Assembly (NCBI GenBank): GCA_016718155.1 | Contig: JADKEH010000021.1 | Span: 14,871-78,870, forward strand | Source of the DNA: Candidatus Rhodoferax randersensis | GTDB taxonomy: Bacteria > Pseudomonadota > Gammaproteobacteria > Burkholderiales > Burkholderiaceae_C | Length of the DNA stretch: 64,000 nt | Direction of reading: 5' to 3' | In this document: one piece after another, positions 35,954-45,943 of the stretch | How the letters are laid out: each line of letters begins with the position of its first letter | How positions within the stretch are numbered: position 1 is the stretch's first letter | Made by a program: the position numbers and the translations under genes | Notes under the pieces: model-generated | Told to the model about the DNA's origin: nothing | What the model saw: the letters and a program-made list of their open reading frames with translations, nothing else | Database searches by the model: none

Positions 35954-37046
35954 CAACCGTCGGTTTGCACGCCCTGCGCATCGGTCTGATCGGACCTTTG
36001 CCACCCCCATCGGGCGGCATGGCCAACCAGACCCGGCAACTGGGGAACTGTTGGCTGCAGCAGGCGCCAGGTGACCACGGTGCAAGTCAATGCGCCCTAC
36101 CGGCCCACAGTGGATCGGGCGCGTGCCGCTGGCACGCTCGGTGTTCCGCCTGGTGCCCTATCTCTCGGCGCTGTGGCGCGCGCGGCGGCACTCGGATGTC
36201 TTTCACGTCATGGCCAACTCGGGCTGGTCCTGGCACTTGTTCGCCGCGCCGGCCGTCTGGGTGGCGCGTTGCCGGGGGGTATCCGTGGTGGTCAACTACC
36301 GAGGTGGCGAGGCGACCGAATTTCTGCAGCAGTCGGCCGGCCTGGTTCGCTTCACCATGCGCCTGGTAGCCGCGCTGGTAGTGCCCTCGGGATTCCTGCA
36401 GGGTGTGTTCCGGCGCTTTGGCATGCCCGCCGAGATCGTGCCCAACATCATTGATCTCAGCCGCTTCGTCCCACGCGGCCCGGTTCGCACTGGAGCGCCG
36501 CACCTTGCTGGTGGCGCGCAACCTGGAGCCCTGTACGACAACGAAACCGCGATTCGCGCTTTTGAAGTGGTCCGGCAGCGGTTCCCGCAAGCGCGCCTGA
36601 CGGTGGCCGGCAGCGGACCCCAGGAAGCGTACCTGCGCCAACTGGTGGCGGCACAGGGACTGGCCGACGCGGTGCACTTCAGCGGACGCCTGGAGCGCGA
36701 CGCCATGGCAGCCCTGTACCGCAGTGCGGACCTAGTGCTCAACCCGAGCCTGGCCGACAACATGCCCAATTCGGTGCTGGAGTCTTGGGCCAGCGGCGTG
36801 CCCGTGGTCAGCACCAACGTCGGTGGCATTCCGCACCTCGCCCAGGATGGCGTGACCGCGTCGCTGGTGCCACCCTCCGATCCGGCTGCTATGGCGCAGG
36901 CGTGTATCGCCCTGCTGTCCGACGAGGTGCTGTGGCGCCAACGTGCCCAAGCCGGCTTGCAGGAGGCACAGCGCTACACCTGGTCGTGCGTGCAGCCGGT
37001 ATTGGCAGGCGTCTACCAACAAGCCCTGCCGCAGCGCACGCACTGA
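35950..37046 (+). pseudogene. GT4 glycosyltransferase with several indels
   Basis: Begins MTTVGLHALRIGLIGPLPPP at the ATG overlapping the previous stop. Frame changes are needed near 36043, 36069 and 36113 to read AELLAAAGAQVTTVQVNAPYRP-like sequence into WIGRVPLARSVFRLVPYL. A compensating pair near 36478 and 36532 hides ARFALERRTLLVARNLEP. The rest is a normal GT-B donor domain (LTVAGSGPQEAYLRQLVAAQ, NPSLADNMPNSVLESWASG). Five small indels in 500 bp, with intact protein sequence between them, look more like sequencing error than decay. It would add another sugar to the repeat. Confidence 0.75.
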
Positions 37047-37061
37047 CCCACGAGAACTGCC

Positions 37062-38406
37062 ATGGGCTTGTACACATCTCTTGTTTCGAACCTTGTGTTC
37101 CCGCTGCATGAGCGCCTCAAGCGGCATGACACCGTGGCGGTTCGTCGGTCCATGGAAGAAGCGCAGTGGTGGTCCCCCGAGCGCCTGGCGGCTTTCCAGT
37201 TGCAGCGCCTGCAGGCCTTGCTGCGGGAGGTGGGGCTACATGTTCCGTACTACCGCGACCTCTTTGCCAAGATTGGCTTTGATTCGGACCAGGTGCGCAG
37301 CACCACTGATCTTCAGCGCCTGCCCTTTCTCACCAAGTCGGTGATCCGGGCCAACACGGAAGCGCTCAAACATACGCAGGCACAAGGCCTGGCGCGCTTC
37401 AACACCGGGGGCTCCTCGGGCGAGCCGCTGATCTTTTTCATCGGCAAACAACGCATCAGCCACGACGTGGCCGCCAAGTGGCGCGCCACCCGCTGGTGGG
37501 GCGTTGACATTGGCGACCCGGAAATCGTGGTCTGGGGTTCGCCGATCGAACTCGGCAAGCAGGACCGCATCAAGCACTGGCGCGACAAGCTGCTGCGCAC
37601 CCAATTGCTGCCGGCGTTCGAGATGTCCGGGCCGAAGCTGGACCAGTTCATCGCCACCATCCGAGCTGTGAAGCCGCGCATGTTATTTGGTTATCCCTCG
37701 GCCCTGACGCACATCGCACGCCACGCGCAGCAGCGTGGCGTGGCCATGAACGATCTGGGCATCAAGGTCGCTTTCGTCACATCCGAGCGTCTCTATGACG
37801 AGCAACGCGCCACCATCAGCCAGGTGTTTGGCTGCCCGGTGGCCAATGGCTATGGTGGCCGTGACGCTGGCTTCATCGCCCACGAGTGCCCCGCCGGCGG
37901 CATGCACCTCACGACCGATGACATCGTCGTGGAGATCGTCAACGAAGCGGGGCAGGTGCAGCCCGCTGGGGTGGCCGGCGAGATCGTGGTCACCCACCTG
38001 TCCACCGGTGAATTCCCGTTCATCCGTTACCGCACGGGCGACATCGGCGTGCTGGGATCCAGCCCCTGCACGTGTGGCCGGGGCCTGCCGCTGCTGCAAG
38101 ACATTCAGGGACGCAGCACCGACTTCGTCGTCGCCGCCGACGGCACGGTGATGCATGGCCTGTCGCTGATCTACATCCTGCGCGATCTGCCTGGCGTCCA
38201 GGCGTTCAAAGTGGTGCAGGAAAGCCGCGCGCTCACCCGTGTGCTGCTCGTGACTGACGCTGATTTCGCGTCCGACTCGGTGGACACGCATCGTCGCCGG
38301 CTTCAAGCAGCGCCTGGGGGCCGAGGTGGCGGTGCAGGTGGACCTGGTTGACAATATCCCCGCCGAGACATCCGGCAAATTTCGGTACATCATCAGCCAT
38401 GCGTGA
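37062..38406 (+). CDS. PaaK/CapK-like adenylate-forming ligase, late frameshift
   Basis: The ~430-residue protein resembles phenylacetate-CoA ligase/CapK proteins of capsule clusters: VGLHVPYYRDLFAKIGF, the phosphate loop FNTGGSSGEPLIFFIGK, VTSERLYDEQRATI, NGYGGRDAGFIAHECP, and FPFIRYRTGDIGVL with a Cys pair (PCTCGRGLPLL). The frame written ends at 38351 in low-complexity Gly/Arg. The natural C terminus (VAGFKQRLGAEVAVQVDLVD to SGKFRYIISHA) lies in another frame, ending at 38406, so one indel near 38285 is likely. CapK-like proteins may activate an acyl or amino acid for transfer; the substrate is unknown. The stop region overlaps the ligase gene start at 38399. Confidence 0.82.
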
Positions 38407-39713
38407 CATTCTTTTGATCGCCATCGTGATGGCCGGGTGCCTGGCGACCCTGCGTTGGCCATGGGTCGGCATCATGTTGTGGACCTGGCTCAGCATCATG
38501 AATCCGCATCGCTACACCTATGGGCTCGCCTACAGCGCCCCCTTGGCGGCGATAGCAGCCGGCTGCGTCATGCTGGGGCTGCTGATGACCAGGCAGCGTC
38601 AGTCACCCTTCAAGGCCAACCCGGTGACCTGGTTTGTCTTGTTCATGGTCTGGATGACGCTATCGTGGTTGGCCGGCATCGACCCTGAGGGTGACTACGA
38701 GCAGTGGAAGAAGGTCATGAAGATTGACGTCATGATCGTGGTGGCGTTGATTCTGTTGCACAGCAAACAGCACATCTTCGCCCTCATGTGGGTTTGCGCT
38801 GGTTCGCTCGCGCTCTTGGGCATCAAAGGTGGCATCTTCACTCTGACGTCGGGCGGCGCATTTCGGGTCTGGGGGCCGCCCGGCTCCTTCATCGAAGACA
38901 ACAACGAGTTCGCCCTGGCACTGGTGATGACCATCCCCTTGCTGCGATTCTTGCAGCTCCAGCTCACCGCCGCCTGGGCCCGTCACGCAATGACGGGCGC
39001 GATGCTTTTGTGCGCGGCATCGGCTTTGGGTTCGCAATCGCGCGGTGCCTTGTTGGCGATCTCGGGCATGCTGGTGTTCTTGTGGTGGAACGGCAAGAAC
39101 AAGCTGGGCATGGGCCTGCTGATCGCACTGGCGGCGATCCCCTTGCTCATGTTCATGCCCGACTCGTGGACAGACCGCATGTCGACGATTGGAACCTATG
39201 AAGCAGACCGATCGGCCCTAGGCCGCATCAGCGCCTGGTGGAGTGCCTGGAACAGCGCCTTTCACTACCCCTTCGGGGTTGGCTTCAACTCGGCCCGACC
39301 CGAGCTGTTCGCACTCTACTCTCCCTACCCTGATTTTGTGCACGCCGCCCACAGTATTTACTTTCAGGTGTTGGGTAACCATGGGTTTGTCGGTTTGGCG
39401 CTGTTTCTGGGCATTTTTGTCACCACCTGGCGCTCGGCTGGCTGGCTGCGCAAATACAAGTCGCTGGTACCCGAGGCCCGTTGGTGCGGCGACCTTGGGC
39501 GCCATGTGCCAGGTCGCATTGGCCGGCTACGCCGTGGGGGTGCATTTCTTGAGCCTGGCGTACTTTGATTTGCCCTACAACATCATGGTGATGATTGTGC
39601 TGACCCGCATTTGGGTGGAGAAGAAGAGTTGGTTGACGGAACCGGTCTATGCCTCGGGCTGGAAGACCATCCCCGGATTGGCCAAGCCGGCCGAAGCCGC
39701 CAAGGTTTCCTGA
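38399..39713 (+). pseudogene. exosortase A-associated O-antigen ligase-like protein, one frameshift
   Basis: The multi-pass protein starts MRDILLIAIVMAGCLATLRW and has INMNPHR-like LSIMNPHRYTYG, GIDPEGDYEQWKKVMKI, the periplasmic loop motif RVWGPPGSFIEDNNEFALAL, and SALGSQSRGALLA. It matches the putative O-glycosylation ligase of exosortase A loci (TIGR03097 type). At ~39499 an extra G in ctt-ggg-cgc shifts the frame; the continuation AMCQVALAGYAVGVHFLSLA runs to 39713. Total ~437 residues, the normal length. It may ligate the polysaccharide to a lipid or to PEP-CTERM proteins. Confidence 0.82.
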
Positions 39714-39716
39714 GCC

Positions 39717-40671
39717 ATGCTGAAACCATTCTTCGGCTGGTTGTCCCCGGCAGGTTCCAAAGCCCGTTTGTCGGTTCTGATTTTTCACCGCGTCCTGCCT
39801 GAGCGCGATCCACTGTTCCCGCAGGAAATGCACGCCCGTCAATTCGACGCGGTCTGTGGCTGGCTGACGTCACTGGTTCAACGTCTTGCCTCTGGATCGG
39901 GCAGTGCAGCAGCTGGGCGCTGGCACGCTGCCAGCGCGGGCCGCCTGCATCACCTTCGACGATGGGTACGCCGACAACCACGATGTGGCCCTGCCCATCC
40001 TGCAACGCCACGGATTGAAAGCCGCCTTCTTCATCGCCACCGGCTTCCTGGATGGCGGGCGCATGTGGAACGACACCATCATCGAAACTGCCCGTCGCAG
40101 CCCGCTGCCGCTGCTCGATCTGAGCGGCCTGGGCCTGGGCCGGCACCCACTAAGTTCCAACGCCGAGCGGCAGGCCGCCATCGCCGCGCTGATTGCGCAG
40201 ATCAAGTACCGACCCTTTGCCGAGCGCGTGGCCATCACCGAGCAACTGGCGCAGCTGGCCCAGGTGCAGGCGCCGGATGACCTGATGATGAGCTCACACG
40301 CGGTGAAGGCGATGCGCCAGGCAGGCATGGTGATCGGCGCACACACAGTGTTCCACCCGATCCTGGCCCGGCTCACCGAAGACCAAGCCAGCGACGAAAT
40401 AGGCCGGAGCAAGCAGCACCTGGAACAAGTGCTGGGTGAACGTGTGGGCCTGTTCGCCTACCCCAACGGCAAACCCGGCGAAGACTATTCACCAGCCAAT
40501 GTCGAGGTTGTGCGCGCGCTGGGCTTTGACGCCGCCGTCAGCACCCAATGGGGCACGTCGGGTGCCGGTGATGACCCGTTTCAGATACGCCGCTTCACGC
40601 CCTGGGACCAGACCCGGCTGCGCTTTGGAACGCGGCTGTTGCGCAACCTGCATTCCTCCCAGGTGAACTGA
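39717..40671 (+). pseudogene. polysaccharide deacetylase (second), one frameshift
   Basis: First frame: MLKPFFGWLSPAGSKARLSVL, IFHRVLPERDPLFPQEMHAR, QFDAVCGWL. After an indel near 39873 the sequence goes on as FNVLPLDRAVQQLGAG and then ACITFDDGYADNHDVALPIL, the NodB metal site, followed by IATGFLDGGRMWND, GAHTVFHPILARL and FAYPNGKPGEDYS. About 318 residues joined. This differs from the deacetylase at 24.3 kb and belongs to the more general NodB type. It lies 3 nt after the ligase gene. Confidence 0.82.
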
Positions 40672-40705
40672 CCGGTCGGCCACCCTCAACCCCGAAAGCC
40701 CAACC

Positions 40706-41110
40706 ATGCCCAACGAATTACCCCCCGCGCTACCCAGCAACCGTTCCTTTGGATGCTTGTTCACCCTGGTCTTCGCACTGGTCGGCGCCTGGATGGCCTG
40801 GCGGCGTGCCGGCGCCTACCCTTGGTGGCTGGGCGCCAGCGCGGCCACGCTGCTGGTCACCCTGATTTGGCCAGGCCTGCTGACACCCTTCAACCGCGCC
40901 TGGATGAAGCTGGCCGAGTTGCTGCATCGGATCGTCAGCCCCTTGGTGCTGGGCATTCTCTTCTATGTCGTGGTCACCCCGATCGGCTTGCTCAAACGCC
41001 TGAGCGGCTGGGACCCGATGCGCAGCCGATTCGATGCCCAAGCCAAGTCCTACTGGATTGAGCGTCAGCCACCCGGCCCGCCGTCCGACAGTCTGAAAAA
41101 CCAATTCTGA
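40706..41110 (+). CDS. SxtJ family membrane protein
   Basis: The 134-residue protein has two or three membrane segments (FTLVFALVGAWMAW, LGASAATLLVTLIWPGLL, SPLVLGILFYVVVTPIGLL) and ends in RLSGWDPMRSRFD. This resembles SxtJ, a small protein of unknown function encoded next to carbamoyltransferases. Here it is followed by a DUF5989-like protein and a carbamoyltransferase, the same order as in saxitoxin-type clusters. It may anchor the carbamoyltransferase at the membrane (inference). Confidence 0.8.
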   Translation: MPNELPPALPSNRSFGCLFTLVFALVGAWMAWRRAGAYPWWLGASAATLLVTLIWPGLLTPFNRAWMKLAELLHRIVSPLVLGILFYVVVTPIGLLKRLSGWDPMRSRFDAQAKSYWIERQPPGPPSDSLKNQF

Positions 41111-41117
41111 GGTAACC

Positions 41118-41267
41118 ATGTCCTTTCTGAAAGAACTCTGGGATTTCCTTCGCGCACGCAAGAAGCTCTGGCTGTTGCCGATCATCGTCATCATGCTGGT
41201 GCTCGGTGGCCTGCTGGTGCTGGCGCAGGGCTCGGTGATCGCGCCCTTCATCTACACCTTGTTCTAG
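41118..41267 (+). CDS. DUF5989-like small membrane protein
   Basis: A 49-residue protein: MSFLKELWDFLRARKKLW, one hydrophobic helix (LLPIIVIMLVLGGLLVLAQG), then VIAPFIYTLF. The amphipathic N terminus followed by a single helix and the terminal Phe match the small DUF5989 proteins that accompany SxtJ and carbamoyltransferases. GAGGTAACC lies just upstream of the ATG. Function unknown. Confidence 0.78.
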   Translation: MSFLKELWDFLRARKKLWLLPIIVIMLVLGGLLVLAQGSVIAPFIYTLF

Positions 41268-41276
41268 GGCCCGGCC

Positions 41277-43112
41277 ATGCGCATCCTTGGCATCTCCGCC
41301 TATTACCATGACAGCGCCGCCGCACTCAGTGTCGACGGACGCATCGTCGCCGCCGCGCAGGAAGAACGCTTCACGCGGCGCAAGCACGATTCGGCCTTCC
41401 CGCTGCACGCGATCGAGGCGTGCCTGAAGCTAGGCGGGCTCACGCCGCGTGACATCGACCACGTGGCTTTCTACGACAAGCCGTTCCTGAAGTTCGAACG
41501 CCTGCTGGAGACTTACCTGGCGTTCGCGCCGCGCGGTTTCGAGTCCTTTCGCAAGGCCCTGCCGCTGTGGCTCAAGGAGAAGCTGTTCCAAAAGAAACTG
41601 CTGCTTGATGAATTGGCACGCTTGAGCAAAGAGGTCGATTGGGCCAGCAAGCTGCTGTTTTCCGAACATCACCTGAGCCACGCGGCCAGCGCGTTCTTCC
41701 CGTCGCCTTTCGAGCGCGCGGCGGTGCTGACCATGGACGGTGTTGGCGAATGGACCACCACGTCGCTGGCCGTTGGCCATGGCGCGAAGCTCGAAGTGCA
41801 CCAGGAAATTCACTTCCCGCATTCCCTGGGCCTGTTGTATTCCGCCTTCACCTACTACACCGGCTTCAAGGTCAACTCGGGTGAATACAAGGTGATGGGC
41901 CTGGCGCCCTATGGCGAACCCAAGTACGTGGCGGCCATCAAGCAGCACCTGATTGACATCAAGGACGATGGCAGCTTTCGCTTGAACCTGGACTACTTCG
42001 ACTACTGCACCGGCTTGAAGATGACCAATAGCCGGTTCGACGAGGCGTTTGGCGGGCCACCCCGAACTTCGGAGACCCGCATGGGCCAGCGCGAAATGGA
42101 CCTGGCGGCGTCGATTCAGGCGATCACCGAAGAAATTGTGATCAAGCTCGCCAAGGGCATCCGCCAGTCCACCGGCGAGCGCAAGCTCTGCCTGGCCGGG
42201 GGGGTGGCGCTGAACTGTGTCGCCAACGGCAAACTGCTGCGCGCTGGTGATTTTGACAAGCTCTGGATACAGCCCGCCGCGGGTGATGCTGGCGGTGCCG
42301 TCGGCGCCGCCCTGGCCGCGCACCACCTGTACAAAGGCGGCCAACGGCAGCGCGACGGCGCGGGTGATGGCATGTCGGGCAGCTACCTGGGCCCGTGTTA
42401 CGAGCAGGCCGACATCGAAGCCCGGCTCAAGCAGGCTGGCGCCAAGTTCGAAGTCTTGCCAGACGAGGCCTTGATCAAGCGCTGCGCCGCCGATCTGGCC
42501 GAGGGCAAGGCACTGGGTTGGCACCAGGGACGCATGGAGTTCGGCCCGCGCGCGCTGGGTGGCCGCTCCATCCTGGGGGACCCACGCTCACCGTCGATGC
42601 AAAAGACCCTGAACCTGCGGGTCAAGTACCGCGAGTCCTTTCGCCCCTTCGCGCCGTCGGTGTTGCGCGAGGACGTGGGCAACTGGTTCGACCTGGAGGA
42701 GGACAGCCCCTACATGCTGCTGGTGGCCGACGTGGCGAGCCGCCACCGCATCGCCATGACGCCCGAGCAGCAGAGCCTGTTTGGCATCGACAAACTCAAC
42801 GTGCCGCGCTCGTCCATTCCGGCTGTCACCCATGTCGATTACTCGGCCCGCATCCAGACCGTGCACCGGGAGACCAACCCGCGCTACCACGCGCTGATCA
42901 GCCACTTCAAGGCGCTGACCGACTGCCCGGTGCTGGTCAACACCAGCTTCAATGTGCGCGGCGAGCCGATTGTCTGCACGCCCGAGGATGCCTTCCGATG
43001 CTTCATGGGCAGCGAGATCGAATCGCTTGCGGTCGGTAACTGCTACCTGCGCAAGGAGGCCCAGGACCCGGCCCTCAAGCTGAACTACGAGAGCCACTTT
43101 GAACTCGACTAA
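41277..43112 (+). CDS. O-carbamoyltransferase (NodU/CmcH/SxtI family)
   Basis: The 611-residue enzyme starts MRILGISAYYHDSAAALSVD, the TsaD-like N-terminal fold of carbamoyltransferases. It has the metal-binding pair in FSEHHLSHAASAFFPSPF, VLTMDGVGEWTT, VNSGEYKVMGLAPYGEP, CLAGGVALNCVANGKLL, and the C-terminal domain with GRMEFGPRALGGRSILGDPR and VLVNTSFNVRGEPIVCTPED. It transfers a carbamoyl group from carbamoyl phosphate to a hydroxyl, here probably on a sugar of the repeat. It starts 9 nt after the DUF5989-like gene. Confidence 0.93.
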   Translation: MRILGISAYYHDSAAALSVDGRIVAAAQEERFTRRKHDSAFPLHAIEACLKLGGLTPRDIDHVAFYDKPFLKFERLLETYLAFAPRGFESFRKALPLWLKEKLFQKKLLLDELARLSKEVDWASKLLFSEHHLSHAASAFFPSPFERAAVLTMDGVGEWTTTSLAVGHGAKLEVHQEIHFPHSLGLLYSAFTYYTGFKVNSGEYKVMGLAPYGEPKYVAAIKQHLIDIKDDGSFRLNLDYFDYCTGLKMTNSRFDEAFGGPPRTSETRMGQREMDLAASIQAITEEIVIKLAKGIRQSTGERKLCLAGGVALNCVANGKLLRAGDFDKLWIQPAAGDAGGAVGAALAAHHLYKGGQRQRDGAGDGMSGSYLGPCYEQADIEARLKQAGAKFEVLPDEALIKRCAADLAEGKALGWHQGRMEFGPRALGGRSILGDPRSPSMQKTLNLRVKYRESFRPFAPSVLREDVGNWFDLEEDSPYMLLVADVASRHRIAMTPEQQSLFGIDKLNVPRSSIPAVTHVDYSARIQTVHRETNPRYHALISHFKALTDCPVLVNTSFNVRGEPIVCTPEDAFRCFMGSEIESLAVGNCYLRKEAQDPALKLNYESHFELD

Positions 43113-43116
43113 GCCG

Positions 43117-44233
43117 ATGAACGCAGCACCTTCTTCCTCGCGCTTTTCCGGCTGGCGCGGCGCCTTGGCGATCAGCCTGGTGGTGCTGTTGGCGGCGCTC
43201 CTGCTGTTCGCCGCGGCCGAAGGGGCGGTGCGCCTGCGCCAGTGGTTGCGCCACGGCGCCGTCAGCAGTTTTGATTCGCTTTATGTGGTCGACCCCGTCA
43301 GCGGTCTACGGGTGCCGCGTGCCAACAGCAAACTGGGCGCCGTCTCGATCAATTCAAAGGGCTTTCGGGGTCCAGAGCTGGCGCTACCCAAACCACCCAA
43401 ACGCCTGCGTATCGCCTTCGTCGGTGCCTCCACCACCTATTGCGCCGAGGTCAGCTCCGACGCCGCCGTCTGGACCCAGGGCGTGACCGATCTGCTGCAG
43501 CTCGAGTTCCCGCAGGTGAGCTTCGACTTCATCAACGCGGGCGTGCCCGGCTACTCGGTGCGCTCATCCACGAAACACTTCGACCAGTACGTGCAGGCCC
43601 TGCAAGCCGATGCGGTGATGATCTACCACGGCACCAACGACATGAGCGCCGAGCTGCGTGCGCTGGCCGAAGCCAAAGGCCTGTGGTCGCGCAATGGCGA
43701 GGTGCAAAGCTGGCTGGCGCGTCAATCGCTGCTGGTGGACTTGGTGGAGAAGAACCTGCGGGTACGCGCCGCCGGGGCAACAGATCGACGCTGGCGCGCG
43801 GCGGCTGGCCTTCGATCCTCGGCAGATTGGCCAAGGCTTCGATGCCGACCTGCGCGAGCTGATCGCGCACGCGGCAGCCAAGCAGGCCCATGTCTCTATC
43901 GCCACCTTCTCCGCCCGCTTGCGCCGCGAACAGGACGCTGCCGCGCGCAAGGCCGCTGCCGTGTCAGCGCTGGTTTACATGCCCTTCATGAGCCTGGATG
44001 GCTTGCTGGACGCCTACGAACGCTACAACGCGGTGATGCGCGGCGTCGCCGCCGCCACCCACACGCTGCTGATCGACGGCGAGCACACCATACCGGGTGA
44101 CGCTACGCACTTTATTGACTCGGTTCACTTTTCGGACCAAGGCAGCGCGGCGATGGCACGACGCGTGGCCACAGCCTTGGCCCAGGACCCCGATTTCAGG
44201 GCCTTGGTGGCGCAGCGCGCCAGCGCACCTTGA
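43117..44233 (+). pseudogene. membrane-anchored SGNH/GDSL hydrolase, one frameshift
   Basis: The protein has one N-terminal membrane helix (ALAISLVVLLAALLLFAA) and a periplasmic SGNH domain: IAFVGASTTYCAEVSSD with the block-I Ser, the NAGVPGYSVRSS Gly block, IYHGTNDMSAEL (block III), and FIDSVHFSDQGSAAMA with the catalytic Asp/His. Between block III and the end, the frame changes near 43775 (gccgccgggg run). ATG at 43117 is preferred to a TTG at 43099. About 370 residues joined. Such enzymes add or remove O-acyl groups on surface glycans. It directly follows the carbamoyltransferase. Confidence 0.78.
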
Positions 44234-44251
44234 ACGCCCTGGCGACGCCGG

Positions 44252-45943
44252 TTAAGTACCCAGCTTGAACCCAGGCGCGTGCTTGGCCAGCCACTGCTCC
44301 AGCATCATCAGAATCCAGACCATTTCGCCGAAGTAGCCGGGGTGCTCGGGCAGGCGCTGGGTCAGCAGCGTCTGGACGAAATCGGCGCGCACCACGCCGC
44401 GCGCCGCCAAGCTGTGCAGGGACTCGCTGGCCAGGCTTTTCAGCGCCGGCGTCTGGTTGGCCCACACCCCAAACGGCAGGCCGAAACCCTGCTTCTTCTT
44501 GGTGATGATGGCGTCGGGCAGGAAGCCGCGCAGCGCCTCCTTGAAGAACCAGCGTAACTGCAAGCCCTTGAGCTTGTAGGCGGTCGGTAGCTTGAGCGAA
44601 AAATCGAGCAAGCGGTCGTCCAACATGGGAAACCCCACCGCCACGCCGGCCAGGCCGGTGGCCCCCAAGACCTTGGGTAAATCACTTTCGGCCAGGGTGA
44701 AACGCCAGTCAAACGCCAACTCCTGATTGAGCTTGCTGCAGTGTTGCGGGCTCTGCCAGACCGCACGTTGCAACTGCAAGGGCGCGCCCACGTTGACCTG
44801 CGCCAACAACTGGGGCGTCAGCACTTCGCTCGGCCCCAGCCGCATGATCAGGTTGTACATCTGCAGCCGGTCGGGCATGGGCACGCGGGCCTGCTCCACA
44901 TAGCTGCCACCCTTGCGGGTCAGCGCCAGCGCGGCGGCGGCGCGGGTCGTCAGCAGCGGCTCGACCAAGCCCTTTTGCAGAAAACCGGGAACGTAGTCGT
45001 ACCAGCCAAACACCCGCTGTTTGGCGTAGCGGCTGTTGCCGCCAAACAGCTCATCGCCGCCGTCGCCGGCGAGCAGTTTGCTCACGCCATCCTCGCGTGC
45101 CATCTTGGCGCAGTAGTAGGCCGGCAGTGCCGAAGAGTTGCCAAACGGCTGGTCATACTGCCCCGCTACCGCTGGAATGCTGCGCACCAGATCAGCGGGC
45201 GTCACGTAGTACTCGTGGTGCTCGGTCTTGAAATGGCGGGCCGCGAGGCGGGCAAATTCCATCTCGTCATAACCTTGGGCGTCGAAGCCGATCGAGTAGC
45301 TGGCCGCTGTTTTGCCACTGGCCAGCGCCGCCATGCCGGCCACGGTCGAGCTGTCGGTGCCGCCGCTCAAGAAACAGGCTGGCTTGCCACCGTCCAACTG
45401 GCTTGCCACGGCCGCGCGCAACAAGGCCCTGAACTCGGCTTTGAGCTCGTCAAACGATGCACTGTGCGGCTCGGTGAAGCTCGGCGTCCAATACGGCGCC
45501 ACCGTCATCTGCCCGTCCTCAAACAGGGCATAGTGCCCAGGCGGCAGCCGGTAGATGCCCTGGTAGATTGTGCGCGGTGACGGGATAACGTGAAAGTACA
45601 GGTAGTCAAAGATCGCCTGCGGGTCGATCGGGGTGGCGCTGTCGGCCAGCGCGTCGGCGCGCTCGGCAAAGCGCAGTTGGCCGTCGACAAGGCGGTAACA
45701 CAAGCTCTTAACGGCGAATCGGTCCACCGCCAGGAAGGTGCGGCCGCCGGGTTCGCGCAGGCCCACCGCAAAGTCGCCCGTCACCTCGCTGGCGGCCAGC
45801 TTGGCGCCCTTGGCCAGGGCCGCCTGCCAGGCCGCCAAGGGGCCTCGCGTAAGGGCCAGACTGGTCAGATGTGCATCGGCGAATCGAGGGGAGCCGAGGG
45901 CAAGAGAAGCGTCATGGGCAGGCATGGGATCGGTCGCAGTCAT
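44252..45943 (-). CDS. asparagine synthase-like protein lacking glutaminase Cys
   Basis: The 563-residue protein has the N-terminal amidotransferase fold in degenerate form (GDFAVGLREPGGRTFLAVDRF, FDYLYFHVIPSPRTIYQGIYRLPPG) but starts MTATDPMPAHD, without the catalytic MCG. The synthetase domain is intact: CFLSGGTDSSTVAGMAAL, LLAGDGGDELFGGNSRYA, IITKKKQGFGLPFGVW. Without Cys2 it cannot release ammonia from glutamine, so it either uses free ammonia or another amine, or forms an amide or lactam in an ATP-dependent way as beta-lactam-synthetase-like relatives do. Its start overlaps the stop of the upstream minus-strand polymerase gene (ATGA). Confidence 0.88.
   Translation of the reverse strand: MTATDPMPAHDASLALGSPRFADAHLTSLALTRGPLAAWQAALAKGAKLAASEVTGDFAVGLREPGGRTFLAVDRFAVKSLCYRLVDGQLRFAERADALADSATPIDPQAIFDYLYFHVIPSPRTIYQGIYRLPPGHYALFEDGQMTVAPYWTPSFTEPHSASFDELKAEFRALLRAAVASQLDGGKPACFLSGGTDSSTVAGMAALASGKTAASYSIGFDAQGYDEMEFARLAARHFKTEHHEYYVTPADLVRSIPAVAGQYDQPFGNSSALPAYYCAKMAREDGVSKLLAGDGGDELFGGNSRYAKQRVFGWYDYVPGFLQKGLVEPLLTTRAAAALALTRKGGSYVEQARVPMPDRLQMYNLIMRLGPSEVLTPQLLAQVNVGAPLQLQRAVWQSPQHCSKLNQELAFDWRFTLAESDLPKVLGATGLAGVAVGFPMLDDRLLDFSLKLPTAYKLKGLQLRWFFKEALRGFLPDAIITKKKQGFGLPFGVWANQTPALKSLASESLHSLAARGVVRADFVQTLLTQRLPEHPGYFGEMVWILMMLEQWLAKHAPGFKLGT

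Noticed and set aside
34746..35960. Programmed frameshifting as explanation of the split glycosyltransferases
   Set aside because: No slippery heptamer with a downstream hairpin is evident, and several breaks occur per gene at different short runs, which fits random indels better.
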